Assembly (NCBI GenBank): GCA_030832825.1
Contig: JAURIJ010000003.1
Span: 62,001-126,000 of the forward strand
Reading direction: 5' to 3'
DNA: 64,000 nt
From: Gammaproteobacteria bacterium
GTDB lineage: Bacteria; Pseudomonadota; Gammaproteobacteria; Pseudomonadales; Pseudohongiellaceae
Shown here: one piece after another, positions 25,227 through 35,164 of the stretch
Numbering within the stretch: the stretch's first letter is position 1
Layout of the letters: each line of letters opens with the position of its first letter
Program-made: the position numbers and the translations under genes
Notes under the pieces: model-generated
What the model saw: the letters and a program-made list of their open reading frames with translations, nothing else
What the model was told of the DNA's origin: nothing
Databases searched by the model: none

Positions 25227-27368
25227 ATGAACAGCAAAAGACTGACACAGAAGCAGATTCTCACCGGCTCCGCCCTGCTCGGCGCCATGATCGCCGCCTG
25301 CGCGGCACCCGCCAGCGCCCAGAGCCAGGGCGTGTTCACGGCGGCCCAGGCCACCGCCGGCGCCGGGCTCTACCAGAGCACCTGCGCGGCCTGCCATGGC
25401 GCCGACCTGCGCGGCACTCCCGCAGCGCCGATGCTGTCGGGCGAAGGCTTCCTGACCAGCTGGGGCGGACGCAGTGCGGGCGAGCTGTTCCGCACCATCA
25501 AGTCATCCATGCCGCCGGGCGCCGCCACGCCGCTGCCTGACGCCACCGTGGGCAACATCGTCGCCCATATCCTGCAGACCAATGGCGCTCAGGCAGGTGC
25601 CCAGCCGCTGAATGTCGACACCTCTGTCACCATCGCCGCTGCCGTGGGCATGTCGGCCGCCCAGGTGCCGTCCGGTGCCACCGCGGCCGCTGCGCCGGCG
25701 CCGGCCCAGGCGCCTGCCGAGCCGCAGGCCCCGGTCGGCCTCGTGGTCTCCGGCACCGTGGAAGAGTTCACACCGCTCACCGCCGAGATGATGCGCAACC
25801 CCGACCCGGCCGACTGGCCCATGTTCCGCGGCAACTACCAGGCCTGGAGCTACAGCGCGCTGGATCAGGTGAACCGCGAGAACGTCGGCGACCTGCAGCT
25901 GGCCTGGGTGTGGAACATGCATGAAGGCGCCTCCGAGCCCGCGCCGCTGGTCTACGGCGGCATCATGTACCTGATCAACACCAGCAACATCCTGCAGGCC
26001 CTGGACGCCGCCACCGGCGAGCTGATCTGGGAGCACCACGGCGGCTCCGCCACCCGCGAGGACATGCGCAACATCGCCATCTACAACGACAAGATCATCC
26101 AGGCCACCACGGACGCGCGTCTGCTGGCTCTGGACGCCCGCACCGGGCAGAAGATCTGGGAAGTGGTGGTGGCCGACCGCAGCAAGGGCTTCGAGAACTC
26201 CTCAGGCCCGATCGTGGCCGACGGCAAGGTGATTCTCGGCATGGCCGGCTGTGCCCGCTACATCGAGGAGAATTGCTACATGACCGCGCATGACGCCGAC
26301 ACCGGCGAGCGCCTGTGGGAGTTCGACACCATCGCCGACGCCGACGAGCCCGGTGGCGACACCTGGGGCGGGCTGGACGGCATCTACCGCAAGGGCGGCG
26401 AGACCTGGATCGCCGGCAGCTACGACCCGGACCTGCGCCTGACCTACTGGGGCACCGCCCAGGCCAAGCCCTGGGTGCCGGTCAGCCGCCACATGAGCAT
26501 CGAGGATGAAGGGCTCTACACCAACTCCACCATCGCCCTGAACATCGACACGGGCCTGCTGGAATGGCATTTCCAGCACGTGCCGGCCGAGGCACTGGAC
26601 CTGGACGAAGTGTTCGAGCGCGTGCTGGTGGACATCGACGGCCGCAAGACGGTGATGTCCCTGGGCAAGCACGGCATCCTGTGGAAGAACGACCGCGTCA
26701 CCGGCGAATTCCTGGGCTATGTCGAGACGGTGTTCCAGAACACCTTCACGCATATCGACCCGGTCACCGGGGCGGTCACCTACCGCGATGACATCAAGAA
26801 CGCCCAGATCGACGAGTGGACCTCGGCCTGCCCGAGCAGCGCCGGAGGCAAGGACTGGCATTCCATGAGCTATCACGCGCCGAGCGGCCTGATGGTGGCT
26901 CCATTGAGCCAGACCTGTCTGGAGAACGCCGCACGCGCCATCGAGCTGGCACCGGGCTCCGGGGGCGTGGGCGCGAGCCGCCGCTTCTTCGAGATGCCGG
27001 GTTCCGACGGCAATGTGGGCAAGCTGGGCGCCTACGATGTGCGCACCATGCAGGAAGTGTGGAGCTATGAGCAGCGTGCGACCTTCCTGACCGGCGTGCT
27101 GACCACGGCGGGCGATCTGGCCTTCGTGGGCGATCTGGACCGTCGCTTCCGCGCCTTCGATGTGCGCACGGGCGAGATCCTCTGGGAAACGCGTCTGGGC
27201 ACGGCGGTGCAGGGGCATCCGCTGACCTTCAGCGTGGACGGCAAGCAGTACATCGCCGTGACCACGGCCAATGGCGGCACCAGCCCGCGCATGGTGCCCT
27301 CGGTGGTGACGCCGGAGATCACCTATCCGTCGACGGGCAATGCGGTGTATGTGTTCAGTCTGAACTGA
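25227..27368 (+). CDS. PQQ-dependent dehydrogenase with N-terminal cytochrome c (quinohaemoprotein)
   Basis: The ATG at 25227 precedes a signal peptide (ends APASAQ); the product has 713 residues. A c-type haem domain comes first ([11 protein letters not shown] near residue 52), then an Ala/Pro-rich linker, then an eight-bladed PQQ beta-propeller with repeated W-docking motifs ([36 protein letters not shown]) and [12 protein letters not shown]. These enzymes oxidise alcohols or sugars in the periplasm and pass electrons to haem. The haem is N-terminal rather than C-terminal as in type II alcohol dehydrogenases. The vicinal-cysteine disulfide of methanol dehydrogenases is not present in its usual form. 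Substrate unknown; no pqq biosynthesis genes are seen here. Confidence 0.85.
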   Translation: MNSKRLTQKQILTGSALLGAMIAACAAPASAQSQGVFTAAQATAGAGLYQSTCAACHGADLRGTPAAPMLSGEGFLTSWGGRSAGELFRTIKSSMPPGAATPLPDATVGNIVAHILQTNGAQAGAQPLNVDTSVTIAAAVGMSAAQVPSGATAAAAPAPAQAPAEPQAPVGLVVSGTVEEFTPLTAEMMRNPDPADWPMFRGNYQAWSYSALDQVNRENVGDLQLAWVWNMHEGASEPAPLVYGGIMYLINTSNILQALDAATGELIWEHHGGSATREDMRNIAIYNDKIIQATTDARLLALDARTGQKIWEVVVADRSKGFENSSGPIVADGKVILGMAGCARYIEENCYMTAHDADTGERLWEFDTIADADEPGGDTWGGLDGIYRKGGETWIAGSYDPDLRLTYWGTAQAKPWVPVSRHMSIEDEGLYTNSTIALNIDTGLLEWHFQHVPAEALDLDEVFERVLVDIDGRKTVMSLGKHGILWKNDRVTGEFLGYVETVFQNTFTHIDPVTGAVTYRDDIKNAQIDEWTSACPSSAGGKDWHSMSYHAPSGLMVAPLSQTCLENAARAIELAPGSGGVGASRRFFEMPGSDGNVGKLGAYDVRTMQEVWSYEQRATFLTGVLTTAGDLAFVGDLDRRFRAFDVRTGEILWETRLGTAVQGHPLTFSVDGKQYIAVTTANGGTSPRMVPSVVTPEITYPSTGNAVYVFSLN

Positions 27369-27378
27369 TCTCTTCCTG

Positions 27379-27402
27379 CCCCCTCAGCCCTGGCTGAGGG
27401 GG
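27379..27402. terminator. Hairpin between the convergent PQQ dehydrogenase and SLC13 genes
   Basis: CCCCCTCAGC and GCTGAGGGGG form a perfect 10-bp stem with a CCTG loop. It includes the last codons and stop of the minus-strand transporter. There is no T-run, so it is a strong hairpin rather than a classical intrinsic terminator. Confidence 0.55.
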
Positions 27403-29159
27403 TAGAGCAGGAGCAGCACGGCGACCGTGGCCACCCCGATCACGATGTTCATCGGCACGCCGATGCGCACGAAATCACTGAAACGATACCCCCCCGGTCC
27501 ATACACCATCAGATTGGTCTGATAGCCCAGCGGCGTCGCGAAACTGGCCGACGCGGCCATCATCACCGCGATCATGAAGGGCTCCGGGTCCAGCCCCGCC
27601 TGGCCGGTCATGGCCAGCACGATGGGCACCATGATCACGGCGGCGGCATTGTTGGTGATGGTCTCGGTCATCAGCGACACGGCGGCATAGGTCAGCAGCA
27701 GCATCAGCCACGGCCGGCCACCACTCAAGCCCACGATGTTCTCGGCCAGGAAGGCCGCCACGCCGGTCTTTTCCAGCGCCGCCCCCAACGCGAACGACGC
27801 AGCGATGGTGATCAGCACGGTCAGGTCCAGACTCTTCTCCGCCTGACTCACCGACAGACAGCCCGTCACCAGCATGGCCCCAGCGCCCAGCAGCGAGGCG
27901 TTGAGCATGCTCACCACATCCAGCCCGGCCGCCAGCACCAGCGTCAGCAGGATGCCCCAGGACAGCAGGGCCTTGCTGTGGCGCGGCTGCACCGTGTCCA
28001 GGTCATTGATCACCAGGAAATCCTTGTTGTACTTCTGCCGGCTGACGAACACCGGGCGCGCCTCCAGCAGCAGGGTGTCGCCGGGCTTGATGATGATGTT
28101 GCCCAGATTGCCCGCCACCCGCTCGCCATTGCGGGCCACGGCCAGCACGATGGCGCCGTAGCGATCATGAAAGCGTGAGCTGCGGATGGTCTCGCCGATG
28201 GACGAGCAGGACTGCGACACGACCACTTCCACCAGACGACGCTCGGCGCGGTCTTCCGACAGCGCGGCCTTGGCCGGGTTGATGGACGCCACGATGCCGT
28301 GAATGCGCAACAGGTCGGAGATCGCTTCCGTCTCGCCCGCAAACACCAGACGGTCCCCGCCACGCAGAATTTCCTCCGAGGGCACGGCCGTCACGATGCT
28401 GTCGCGGCGGTCGATCTCCACCAGATAGACCCGCTCCAGATTGCGCAGCCCCGCCTGTTCCACGGTGAGCCCCACCAGCGGGCCGTGCGGGTCGATGGCC
28501 ACCTCCAGGGTGAATTCGCGCATATTGTCGAAGGGCTTGCTCTCGCGGCGGTCCGGCAGCAGTTTCGGCACGGCCACCAGCATGAACAGCACGCCTATGA
28601 TGGCCACGGGCAACCCGACCGGCGTGATGGCGAACAGCGAGAAGCCCTGTTCCCCCGTCAGCGCCTGGTACTGGCCGTTCACCACCAGGTTGGTGCTGGT
28701 GCCGATCAGCGTCACGGTGCCGCCGAGAATGGCGCCATAACTCAGGGGAATCATGAGCTTGGACGGCGCGACATTGATGCGCCGGCACCAGGCATTGATG
28801 GCCGGAATCATGGTGGCCACCACGGGCGTGTTGTTGAGGAAGGCGCTCAGCGGCAGCACGGGCAGGAACAGGCGCAGCATGGCGGTGTGGGCGTTGCGGG
28901 GCCGGCCCAGCAATTTGTTGACCAGCAGGTCGATGCCGCCGGAGGCATGCAGGCCCGACGCCACGACGAACATCGCCGCCACCGTGATCAGCCCCGCATT
29001 GGCGAAGCCTCCCAGGGCCTCGGACGCCGTGAGCACTCCGGTGGCACTGAGAATGGTCAGCGCCGCCATCAAGACGAAATGCGGCACGAGCCGCGTGAAC
29101 ACCAGCAACAGCACGGCACCCAAGGTGAGCGCCATCGACAACCAGCCCTGCCAATCCAT
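27384..29159 (-). CDS. SLC13/DASS-type transporter with two cytoplasmic TrkA-C (RCK) domains
   Basis: The ATG at 29159 (a GTG three codons upstream is also possible) gives 591 residues. Two blocks of membrane helices flank a cytoplasmic insert (about 200-390) that holds two TrkA-C/RCK_C domains (HGPLVGLTVEQAGLRN and SIGETIRSS regions). Each membrane half ends with a substrate-site motif (FLNNTPVVA with GTSTNLVVNG; TNNAAAVIM with GYQTNLMVY). This layout belongs to the SLC13-related permeases often annotated for sulfate or organic anions. The substrate is not predictable. Confidence 0.88.
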   Translation of the reverse strand: MDWQGWLSMALTLGAVLLLVFTRLVPHFVLMAALTILSATGVLTASEALGGFANAGLITVAAMFVVASGLHASGGIDLLVNKLLGRPRNAHTAMLRLFLPVLPLSAFLNNTPVVATMIPAINAWCRRINVAPSKLMIPLSYGAILGGTVTLIGTSTNLVVNGQYQALTGEQGFSLFAITPVGLPVAIIGVLFMLVAVPKLLPDRRESKPFDNMREFTLEVAIDPHGPLVGLTVEQAGLRNLERVYLVEIDRRDSIVTAVPSEEILRGGDRLVFAGETEAISDLLRIHGIVASINPAKAALSEDRAERRLVEVVVSQSCSSIGETIRSSRFHDRYGAIVLAVARNGERVAGNLGNIIIKPGDTLLLEARPVFVSRQKYNKDFLVINDLDTVQPRHSKALLSWGILLTLVLAAGLDVVSMLNASLLGAGAMLVTGCLSVSQAEKSLDLTVLITIAASFALGAALEKTGVAAFLAENIVGLSGGRPWLMLLLTYAAVSLMTETITNNAAAVIMVPIVLAMTGQAGLDPEPFMIAVMMAASASFATPLGYQTNLMVYGPGGYRFSDFVRIGVPMNIVIGVATVAVLLLLYPLSQG

Positions 29160-29370
29160 ACCTTCCACCTGCCTGATTTCAACGTGGGCCGGATTATAGG
29201 CAGGCCTCTTTATTCTAAAAAAGAATATGTGGCGATATGCTTATGCCGTTTTAATCAAACCTCAGCGGGGGTGACGTCGCCACGGAGGTGTGGCTTATAC
29301 TCGACCGCGAACCCGCCGCGCTCGCCGCCCGGCGCCGCCCCGTGCCCCCAACAAGAACAAGGAGCTTTCC

Positions 29371-30243
29371 ATGCACACGCCTCACACTGGCCGCAAGACC
29401 CTGCTCGCCCTCAGTCTGCTTGCAGGCACTTCCTTCCTCGGCAGCGCCTGGGCCCAGACCGACTACAGCACCGTGGAAGTGATTCCGCACCAGGTGCGCG
29501 ATGGCATCTATTACCTGCAGGGCGCCGGCGGCCATGTCGGTCTGTCCGTGGGGGAAGACGGCGTGGTGATGATCGACGATCAGTTCGCGCCGCTCACCGA
29601 GAAGCTCATGGCGGCGATCCGCACGCTCAGCGACGGCCCCATCCGCTTCCTCATCAACACCCATGTGCACGGTGACCACGTGGGCGGCAACGAGAACATC
29701 GGCCGCCTGGGCATCCCCATCGTGGCGCGGGACGAAGTGCGCGTGCGCATGCAGGCCCAGTACCCGGGCGTGGCGCTGCCGGTGCTGACCTTCAATGACG
29801 AGATCTCGGTGTATCTGAATGGCGAGGAGATCAGTGCCGTGCCCCTGCCGCCGGCGCACACCGACGGGGACAGCATGATCGTGTTCCGGGGTTCCAACGT
29901 GATCCATTCCGGTGACGTCTACCGCACGGGCGCCTACCCGATCATCGACACGAACAATGGCGGCACCCTGGAGGGCACCTTCGGGGCGCTGGGCATGATC
30001 ATCGCCGCCGCCGGCCCCGACACGCTGATCGTGCCGGGACACGGCGAGGTGTCGGACCGCGCCGACGTGATCGCCTTCCGCGACATGGTGGAAGACATCG
30101 TCAACAAGGTGCGCCCGCTGGTGGCCAGCGGCATGACCTACGAGCAGATCGCGGCCACCACTCCCACGGCGGCCTACGATGCAGTGCATGGGAACCCGGA
30201 GCGCTTCCTGCGCGCCGTGTACTCGGAGCTGGGCGGTCAGTGA
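29371..30243 (+). CDS. Exported MBL-fold metallohydrolase
   Basis: The start at 29371 has an ideal AAGGAG six bases upstream and opens with a signal peptide ending GSAWAQT; the product has 290 residues. It has the metallo-beta-lactamase metal motif HVHGDH, followed by further ligands in PPAHTDGDS and VPGHGEV. It belongs to the periplasmic MBL hydrolases related to SoxH and quinoprotein-relay-type enzymes. No beta-lactamase activity is implied. The last 7 bp overlap the convergent pirin gene. Confidence 0.87.
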   Translation: MHTPHTGRKTLLALSLLAGTSFLGSAWAQTDYSTVEVIPHQVRDGIYYLQGAGGHVGLSVGEDGVVMIDDQFAPLTEKLMAAIRTLSDGPIRFLINTHVHGDHVGGNENIGRLGIPIVARDEVRVRMQAQYPGVALPVLTFNDEISVYLNGEEISAVPLPPAHTDGDSMIVFRGSNVIHSGDVYRTGAYPIIDTNNGGTLEGTFGALGMIIAAAGPDTLIVPGHGEVSDRADVIAFRDMVEDIVNKVRPLVASGMTYEQIAATTPTAAYDAVHGNPERFLRAVYSELGGQ

Positions 30244-31094
30244 GCCTGACGCCGGGTGAGCGTGCCGTTGCGATAGTCAGTCAGTGCCTGCTCGATCTCT
30301 TCGCGCGTGTTCATCACGAAGGGACCGTAGTGCACGATGGGCTCGCGCAGCGGCCGCCCGGCAATCAGCAACAGCTTCGCCGGCCCCTCGGCCGCGATCT
30401 CCACGGCGCCCTGTCGGGACAGTCGCACCATGCGTGACTTCTCGACCCGGGTGCCGCCCACCAGGGCGCTGCCCTCGTAGACATACACCAGCACCGTATC
30501 GCCCTCCGGCACCGCGAAGCTTTCCGCGTAGGCGCCGTTGTCCACCACGATGTCCAGATACAGCGGCTCGGTCACCGGGCGCGTGATGTGCCCGCGCACC
30601 GGGCCCAGCGAGCCCTGCACCGCGCCCGCGATGGCCTTGATGTGCCCGGTCGGGCGGCGCAGCACGGGGATGTCCGCCGCCGGCACGTCGCTGTAGGACG
30701 CCGGCTGCATCTTGTCCTTCGCCGCCAGGTTCAGCCACAGCTGGAAGCCGCGCATGCGGCCTTCCTTCTGCTGCGGCATCTCCGAGTGAATCACGCCGGA
30801 GCCGGCCGTCATCCACTGCACATCGCCATTGCGCAACTCGCCCACATTGCCCATGTGATCGCGGTGCTGCATGTGACCGTCGAGCATGTAGGTGACCGTC
30901 TCGAAGCCGCGATGCGGGTGCGAGGGGAAACCGCCGATGTAGTCACTGGCAGACTGGCTGCCGAACTCATCCAGCATCAGGAACGGGTCGAAGCGCGACA
31001 GGTCCTGCCCGCCGAAGACCCGCATCAGGCGCACGCCGTCTCCGTCGGAGGTGGGGCGTGCCACCAGCATCTCTTCCACACGTCGTGCACTCAT
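30237..31094 (-). CDS. Pirin family protein (azoR-linked)
   Basis: Starting at the ATG at 31094 (GGAG upstream), the 285-residue bicupin carries HPHRGFETVTYM and MTAGSGVIHSEM, closer to canonical pirin than the paralogue at 17556-18413. It is directly downstream of azoR (4-base gap), a common pairing controlled by a divergent LysR regulator, which is also present here. Together they probably respond to quinones or other electrophiles. The enzymatic activity, perhaps quercetinase-like, is not established. Confidence 0.88.
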   Translation of the reverse strand: MSARRVEEMLVARPTSDGDGVRLMRVFGGQDLSRFDPFLMLDEFGSQSASDYIGGFPSHPHRGFETVTYMLDGHMQHRDHMGNVGELRNGDVQWMTAGSGVIHSEMPQQKEGRMRGFQLWLNLAAKDKMQPASYSDVPAADIPVLRRPTGHIKAIAGAVQGSLGPVRGHITRPVTEPLYLDIVVDNGAYAESFAVPEGDTVLVYVYEGSALVGGTRVEKSRMVRLSRQGAVEIAAEGPAKLLLIAGRPLREPIVHYGPFVMNTREEIEQALTDYRNGTLTRRQAH

Positions 31095-31098
31095 GGGG

Positions 31099-31722
31099 TC
31101 ACTCCTTGGTTGCCGCCAGCAGGGCGGCGATCTGGTTGCGAGCCTTCTGCAGGCCCTCGGCCCGGGCACTTTCGCCCATGTTCAGGCCGCCTGCAACGAC
31201 GAATTCCACGTCCGTCAGCCCAAGGAAGCCCAGGAAGGTGCGCAGCCAGGGGCGCACATGGTCGGTGCCGCCTTCCTCGTGGATGCCTCCCGAGGCGATC
31301 ACCACATAGACCTTCTTCTGGCCCGCCAAGCCCACCGCGCCCTTGTCGGTGTACTTGAAGGTCACGCCGGCGCGGGCCACATGATCCGCCCAGGAGCGCA
31401 GCATGGCCGGCACGGAGAAATTGTAGGTCGGCACGCCCAGCACCAGCACGTCGGCGGCCTTGAGCTCGGCGATCAGGGCGTCGGAGAACGCCACCTTTTG
31501 CGCCTGCTCCTCGCTGCGTTCCTCGGCCGGGGTGAACAGCGCGCCCAGCCAGGCATTGTCGAGATAGGGAATCGGCGTCTGCGCGAAGTCGCGCGCCTGC
31601 ACCTGCAGGCTGGCGTCGGCCGCCGTGAGTCCGGCAATCAGCTCGTGACTCAGCTGGGTGGAAACACCCTGCTTGCCATGGGCGTCGAAGAGGGAGGAAG
31701 TGATGTGAAGCAGCGTGCGCAT
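31099..31722 (-). CDS. azoR: FMN-dependent NADH:quinone oxidoreductase/azoreductase
   Basis: The 207-residue protein is an AzoR-type flavodoxin-fold enzyme. It has the N-terminal phosphate loop region (ITSSLFDAHGKQGVSTQLS), the FMN contact PTYNFSVPAMLRSWADHV (quoted: PTYNFSVPAMLR) and ASGGIHEEGG. AzoR reduces quinones and azo compounds by two electrons at the expense of NADH and helps resist thiol-specific stress. It is first in an operon with a pirin and divergent from a LysR-type gene. Confidence 0.92.
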   Translation of the reverse strand: MRTLLHITSSLFDAHGKQGVSTQLSHELIAGLTAADASLQVQARDFAQTPIPYLDNAWLGALFTPAEERSEEQAQKVAFSDALIAELKAADVLVLGVPTYNFSVPAMLRSWADHVARAGVTFKYTDKGAVGLAGQKKVYVVIASGGIHEEGGTDHVRPWLRTFLGFLGLTDVEFVVAGGLNMGESARAEGLQKARNQIAALLAATKE

Positions 31723-31849
31723 TGTCGTGTCCTTGCGCCACTCTGGGCGCTGTCAGGGAAGATGCGCTCATAGTAGGTGGGAAAAGCTGATTGATTGATG
31801 CAATATTCACCGCCAACCAATCGACAAATTAGATCAAGAGACCACGCCC

Positions 31850-32785
31850 ATGCCCACGCCCCGCATCTCCCTCGACCAATGGGCCGCCTTCAAGGCCGTC
31901 GTCGACGCAGGCTCCTTTTCCCTGGCCGCCGAGGCGCTCAACAAGAGCCAGTCCAGTGTCAGCTATGCCATCGCCCGCCTGCAGGAACAGCTGCCGCGAC
32001 CGGTGCTGACGCTGAAGGGGCGCCGCGCGGTGCTGACGGAAGAAGGCAAGGTGCTCTACCGCCGCGCCACCGAGCTGCTGCGCCATGCCGAGGTCACCGA
32101 GGACTTCGCCCGCATCAGCGCCCAGGGGCTGGAGGCCGAGGTGCGCATCGCCGTCGACCTGCTGCTGGACGTGCGGCTGATCCTGCCGGCGCTCGACAGC
32201 CTCTCCACGCACTACCCCTTCACCCGCGTGCGCATCCTGGAGACCTCGCTGTCCGGCACCGAGGAGGCGCTGCTGGAGAAGAAGGCCGAGATCGTCATTG
32301 GCAGTCAGGTGCCCGTGGGCCACATGGGCACGCCGGTGAAGCAGATCCGCATGATCCCCGTGGCCCACCCCTCGCACCCGTTGTTCAGCCAGCGCGAGAA
32401 GGTGGAGTGCCGCGAGACGGCCGCGCTGGGCAACCCGGACGGCATCACGGAATGGGACCTGAAGGCGGCGCGGCAGATCGTGCTGCGCGACTCAGGCGCG
32501 CGGCGCGAACAGAACGCCGGCTGGCTGGGCTCGGAGCAGCGCTGGACAGTGAGCCATTTCGCCAGCAGCCTGAAGATCCTGCGCGCCGGGCTCGCCTTCG
32601 CCTTCCTGCCGGAAGACTGGGTGGCCGAGGACCTGCGCGCGGGCACGCTGCGGCAGTTGCCACTGGCCGACGGCGGCGAGCGCGTGATCATGCTGCATCT
32701 GATGCTGAGCAATCGGGAGACGGTGGGGCCGGCGACGCGGCTGCTGGCGGAGGAGTTGGTGCAGTGCTTGCGCCGCAGCGCCTGA
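31850..32785 (+). CDS. LysR-type regulator divergent from azoR-pirin
   Basis: The 311-residue protein has a LysR helix-turn-helix (FSLAAEALNKSQSSVSYAIARLQ) and a type 2 periplasmic-binding-like effector domain. It is divergent from azoR-pirin with a 127-bp gap. That gap holds an AT-rich stretch with GATTG and CAATC arms, suitable for LysR binding, so it probably controls that operon. Its TGA stop is immediately followed by the stop (TCA on this strand) of the convergent AraC-type gene, so the two genes abut with no spacer. Effector unknown. Confidence 0.87.
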   Translation: MPTPRISLDQWAAFKAVVDAGSFSLAAEALNKSQSSVSYAIARLQEQLPRPVLTLKGRRAVLTEEGKVLYRRATELLRHAEVTEDFARISAQGLEAEVRIAVDLLLDVRLILPALDSLSTHYPFTRVRILETSLSGTEEALLEKKAEIVIGSQVPVGHMGTPVKQIRMIPVAHPSHPLFSQREKVECRETAALGNPDGITEWDLKAARQIVLRDSGARREQNAGWLGSEQRWTVSHFASSLKILRAGLAFAFLPEDWVAEDLRAGTLRQLPLADGGERVIMLHLMLSNRETVGPATRLLAEELVQCLRRSA

Positions 32786-33880
32786 TCACTGCTCCTGCAA
32801 GGCTCGGCGGCGGAACTCCGTGGGCGTCTGCTGCTTGGCCTGGCGGAAGGCGTTGTTGAAGGGCGTGATGGACTGATAGCCCACCGTGAGCGCGATGGTG
32901 AGCACGGGCAGATGGCGCTGGGCCGGGTCGGCCAGCATCTCGCTGGCGTCGCGGATGCGGTACTCGTGCAGCAGGGCGTTGAAGTTGCGGTAGCCCAGAT
33001 GCTTGTTGATGAGCGCGCGCAGCCGGTATTCGGGCAGCTCCAGTTTTGCGGCCAGGCCCGCGATGGTCAGGCCGTGCTCGCGGTACACCCGCTCCTGCTC
33101 GAACACCTTGCGGAAACGCCGCACATCGCCCTGCAGCGCCTCCTGTGCCGGCTCGGGCGGCACGAAGGGCGTGACCTTGAGCAGCACCTTGCCCAGGCCG
33201 ACATAGTCCACCTGCAGCAGGGCGACCAGCGTGCCCAGGGTGACCAGGGCGATCACTCCGGTGATGAAGGTGTGCACCTGGGCGTAGCGCGCCGAGGCAC
33301 TGCTGAGCAGGTAGTTCTCCAGGAACACCACCAGCAGGATCAGACCGCCCTGCACGATGATGATCACCCAGCGCAGGAAGCGCCGCGTCTCCACCAGGTC
33401 ATTGCTCCAGCCGCGGGCACACCAGAACACCGCGAACACCGCGAAAAACAGCTGGATGAAATCAGGCAGCGGACCAATGAGGAACTGGGAGAGCGAGGTG
33501 TCGGCCTCGATGGACAGAAAGATGGACGGCCGGTAGGAGCGGTAATTCAGATGGTCCAGCAGCAGCTGCACAGCCAGCAGCGCGATGAGCGCGCGGGGCA
33601 CGCGCTGGTTGTCCTGAAAGACATGGAAGCAGTAGAGCGTGAACACGCCGGGAATGCTGTTGGCGCCGAGGTTCAGCACCACGCCCCAGGCGCCGGGGCT
33701 CAGCCGCAGGGCCGGGTCGGCGTGGGCGAGCGACATGCCATTGATCAGGTAGCAGACGATGCCCAGCGCCAGCACCAGGAACAGCCGGGCGCCGACATCC
33801 TGGGGCTGGGCCTTCAGATAGCCGAGCGCCAGCATCAGGATGGAGAAGATGGCGAGCAACTGGGCGCTGAAGAGTAGCAA
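32786..33880 (-). CDS. AraC-family regulator with an N-terminal membrane domain
   Basis: The open frame begins with TTG at 33880, preceded by GAGGTG at good spacing, so I accept TTG as the start (364 residues). The first about 230 residues contain seven predicted membrane helices. They are followed by a cytoplasmic AraC-type DNA-binding domain with two helix-turn-helix units (LTIAGLAAKLELPEYRLRALIN and VLTIALTVGYQSITPFNNAFRQ, quoted as TVGYQSITPFNNAFRQ). Such proteins may sense membrane-soluble or periplasmic signals directly. The target genes are unknown. Confidence 0.85.
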   Translation of the reverse strand: MLLFSAQLLAIFSILMLALGYLKAQPQDVGARLFLVLALGIVCYLINGMSLAHADPALRLSPGAWGVVLNLGANSIPGVFTLYCFHVFQDNQRVPRALIALLAVQLLLDHLNYRSYRPSIFLSIEADTSLSQFLIGPLPDFIQLFFAVFAVFWCARGWSNDLVETRRFLRWVIIIVQGGLILLVVFLENYLLSSASARYAQVHTFITGVIALVTLGTLVALLQVDYVGLGKVLLKVTPFVPPEPAQEALQGDVRRFRKVFEQERVYREHGLTIAGLAAKLELPEYRLRALINKHLGYRNFNALLHEYRIRDASEMLADPAQRHLPVLTIALTVGYQSITPFNNAFRQAKQQTPTEFRRRALQEQ

Positions 33881-34046
33881 GGGTCACCTCACGGAATGCG
33901 TGGCCGTCATCTAAGCACAGGACGCCCCGGCCCCTCAATGCGAGCGCCGCCAAACCCGACCAGACGCCGGAATCTGCGTCGTTCCGTCACGGCGACGCCC
34001 TGACGTAGAATGCCAGCTGCCATTCATTGCCTGCAGGCCTGTGCCC

Positions 34047-35072
34047 ATGTCTCCCATTCTGTCGACATCTCGTTTCCTCACGCCCGCCGGCCTCGTGCTC
34101 TCCGTGTTCGCCACCCTGCTGGGCAGCAGCCCTGTGCAGGCCCAGAGCGCCAGCATCGACGCCTGTCTGCGCGAGGAAGTCACGCGGCCGGAGAACAATG
34201 CCCGCACAGTGGCAGAACTGCGCACGCGCTGCGCCGAACGCGAGCCCACCCGCGAGGCGGTGGATGCCCTGATCGCCGACTCGGTGGCGACGATTCCCGT
34301 GCCCGCGTCCACCCAGCCCCTGCGACTGGAGCAGGCGCCGCAGAACACTTTCTTCCAGCCCTACAAGAACAACTACATCGTGTTCGGCTCGCTGCACAAC
34401 GACGACGGCAGCCCGCCCTTCAGCGGCGAGAACCTCGACATCCAGTTCCAGCTGGGCATGAAGTTCAGCCTGTTCCCGCAGGTGCCCGAGCTGGCCGCGC
34501 TGGCGCCGGTGAAGTTCGGCTACTCGCAGCGCTCCTGGTGGGACATCGCCGAATCCTCCGCGCCGTTCAAGGAGCACAACTACAACCCGGAGATCTTCTG
34601 GGACTTCACCGAGGCACTGGCGCGCCCCAGCGATCGCGTGCGCCTGCACCTGTTCGACTACGCCGGCTTCGAGCATCAGTCCAACGGCCTGGACGGCCCC
34701 GAGTCGCGCAGCTGGGACAGGGTCTACGCTCAGCGTGAGCTGCGCTTCAGCGAGGCCTGGAGCTGGACGTTGAAGTACTGGCACGTGCTGAACCCCGGCG
34801 CGTTCAACGAGGACATCGAGGACTATCTGGGGCAGGCCGAAATCACCACCCACTTCGACCTGAACAACTGGGCGCGAGTGGACGTGAAGACCACGAAGGG
34901 CCACGAGACCAGCACCATCAACTACCAGGTGGACCTGATCCTGCCGCTCTCGCGCTGGGTGAACAGCCGCTTCATGCTGAGCTACTACAACGGCTACGGT
35001 GAAGCGCTCATCAGCTACAACCGCAAGACGACAAGTCTGCGCGCGGGCTTCCACTTCCCGCTGGGTTTCTGA
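34047..35072 (+). CDS. pldA: Outer-membrane phospholipase A
   Basis: The 341-residue protein has a signal peptide (ends SPVQAQS) and a 12-strand beta-barrel domain. The OMPLA active-site motif is complete: GFEHQSNG followed by SRSWDRVY, giving the catalytic His, Ser and Asn region. The C-terminus ends in aromatic GF, as outer-membrane barrels do. OMPLA is a calcium-dependent phospholipase that degrades misplaced phospholipids in the outer leaflet. The start could also be the GTG at 34041; the ATG at 34047 is used. Confidence 0.92.
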   Translation: MSPILSTSRFLTPAGLVLSVFATLLGSSPVQAQSASIDACLREEVTRPENNARTVAELRTRCAEREPTREAVDALIADSVATIPVPASTQPLRLEQAPQNTFFQPYKNNYIVFGSLHNDDGSPPFSGENLDIQFQLGMKFSLFPQVPELAALAPVKFGYSQRSWWDIAESSAPFKEHNYNPEIFWDFTEALARPSDRVRLHLFDYAGFEHQSNGLDGPESRSWDRVYAQRELRFSEAWSWTLKYWHVLNPGAFNEDIEDYLGQAEITTHFDLNNWARVDVKTTKGHETSTINYQVDLILPLSRWVNSRFMLSYYNGYGEALISYNRKTTSLRAGFHFPLGF

Positions 35073-35164
35073 GGGCAGGCCGGGCGGAAACGGTTGTCAG
35101 CCCAACGACGCCCGCATTACCCTTGCAGGCCCCAAGACAAGAACAAGACATCAGGAGACCAACG

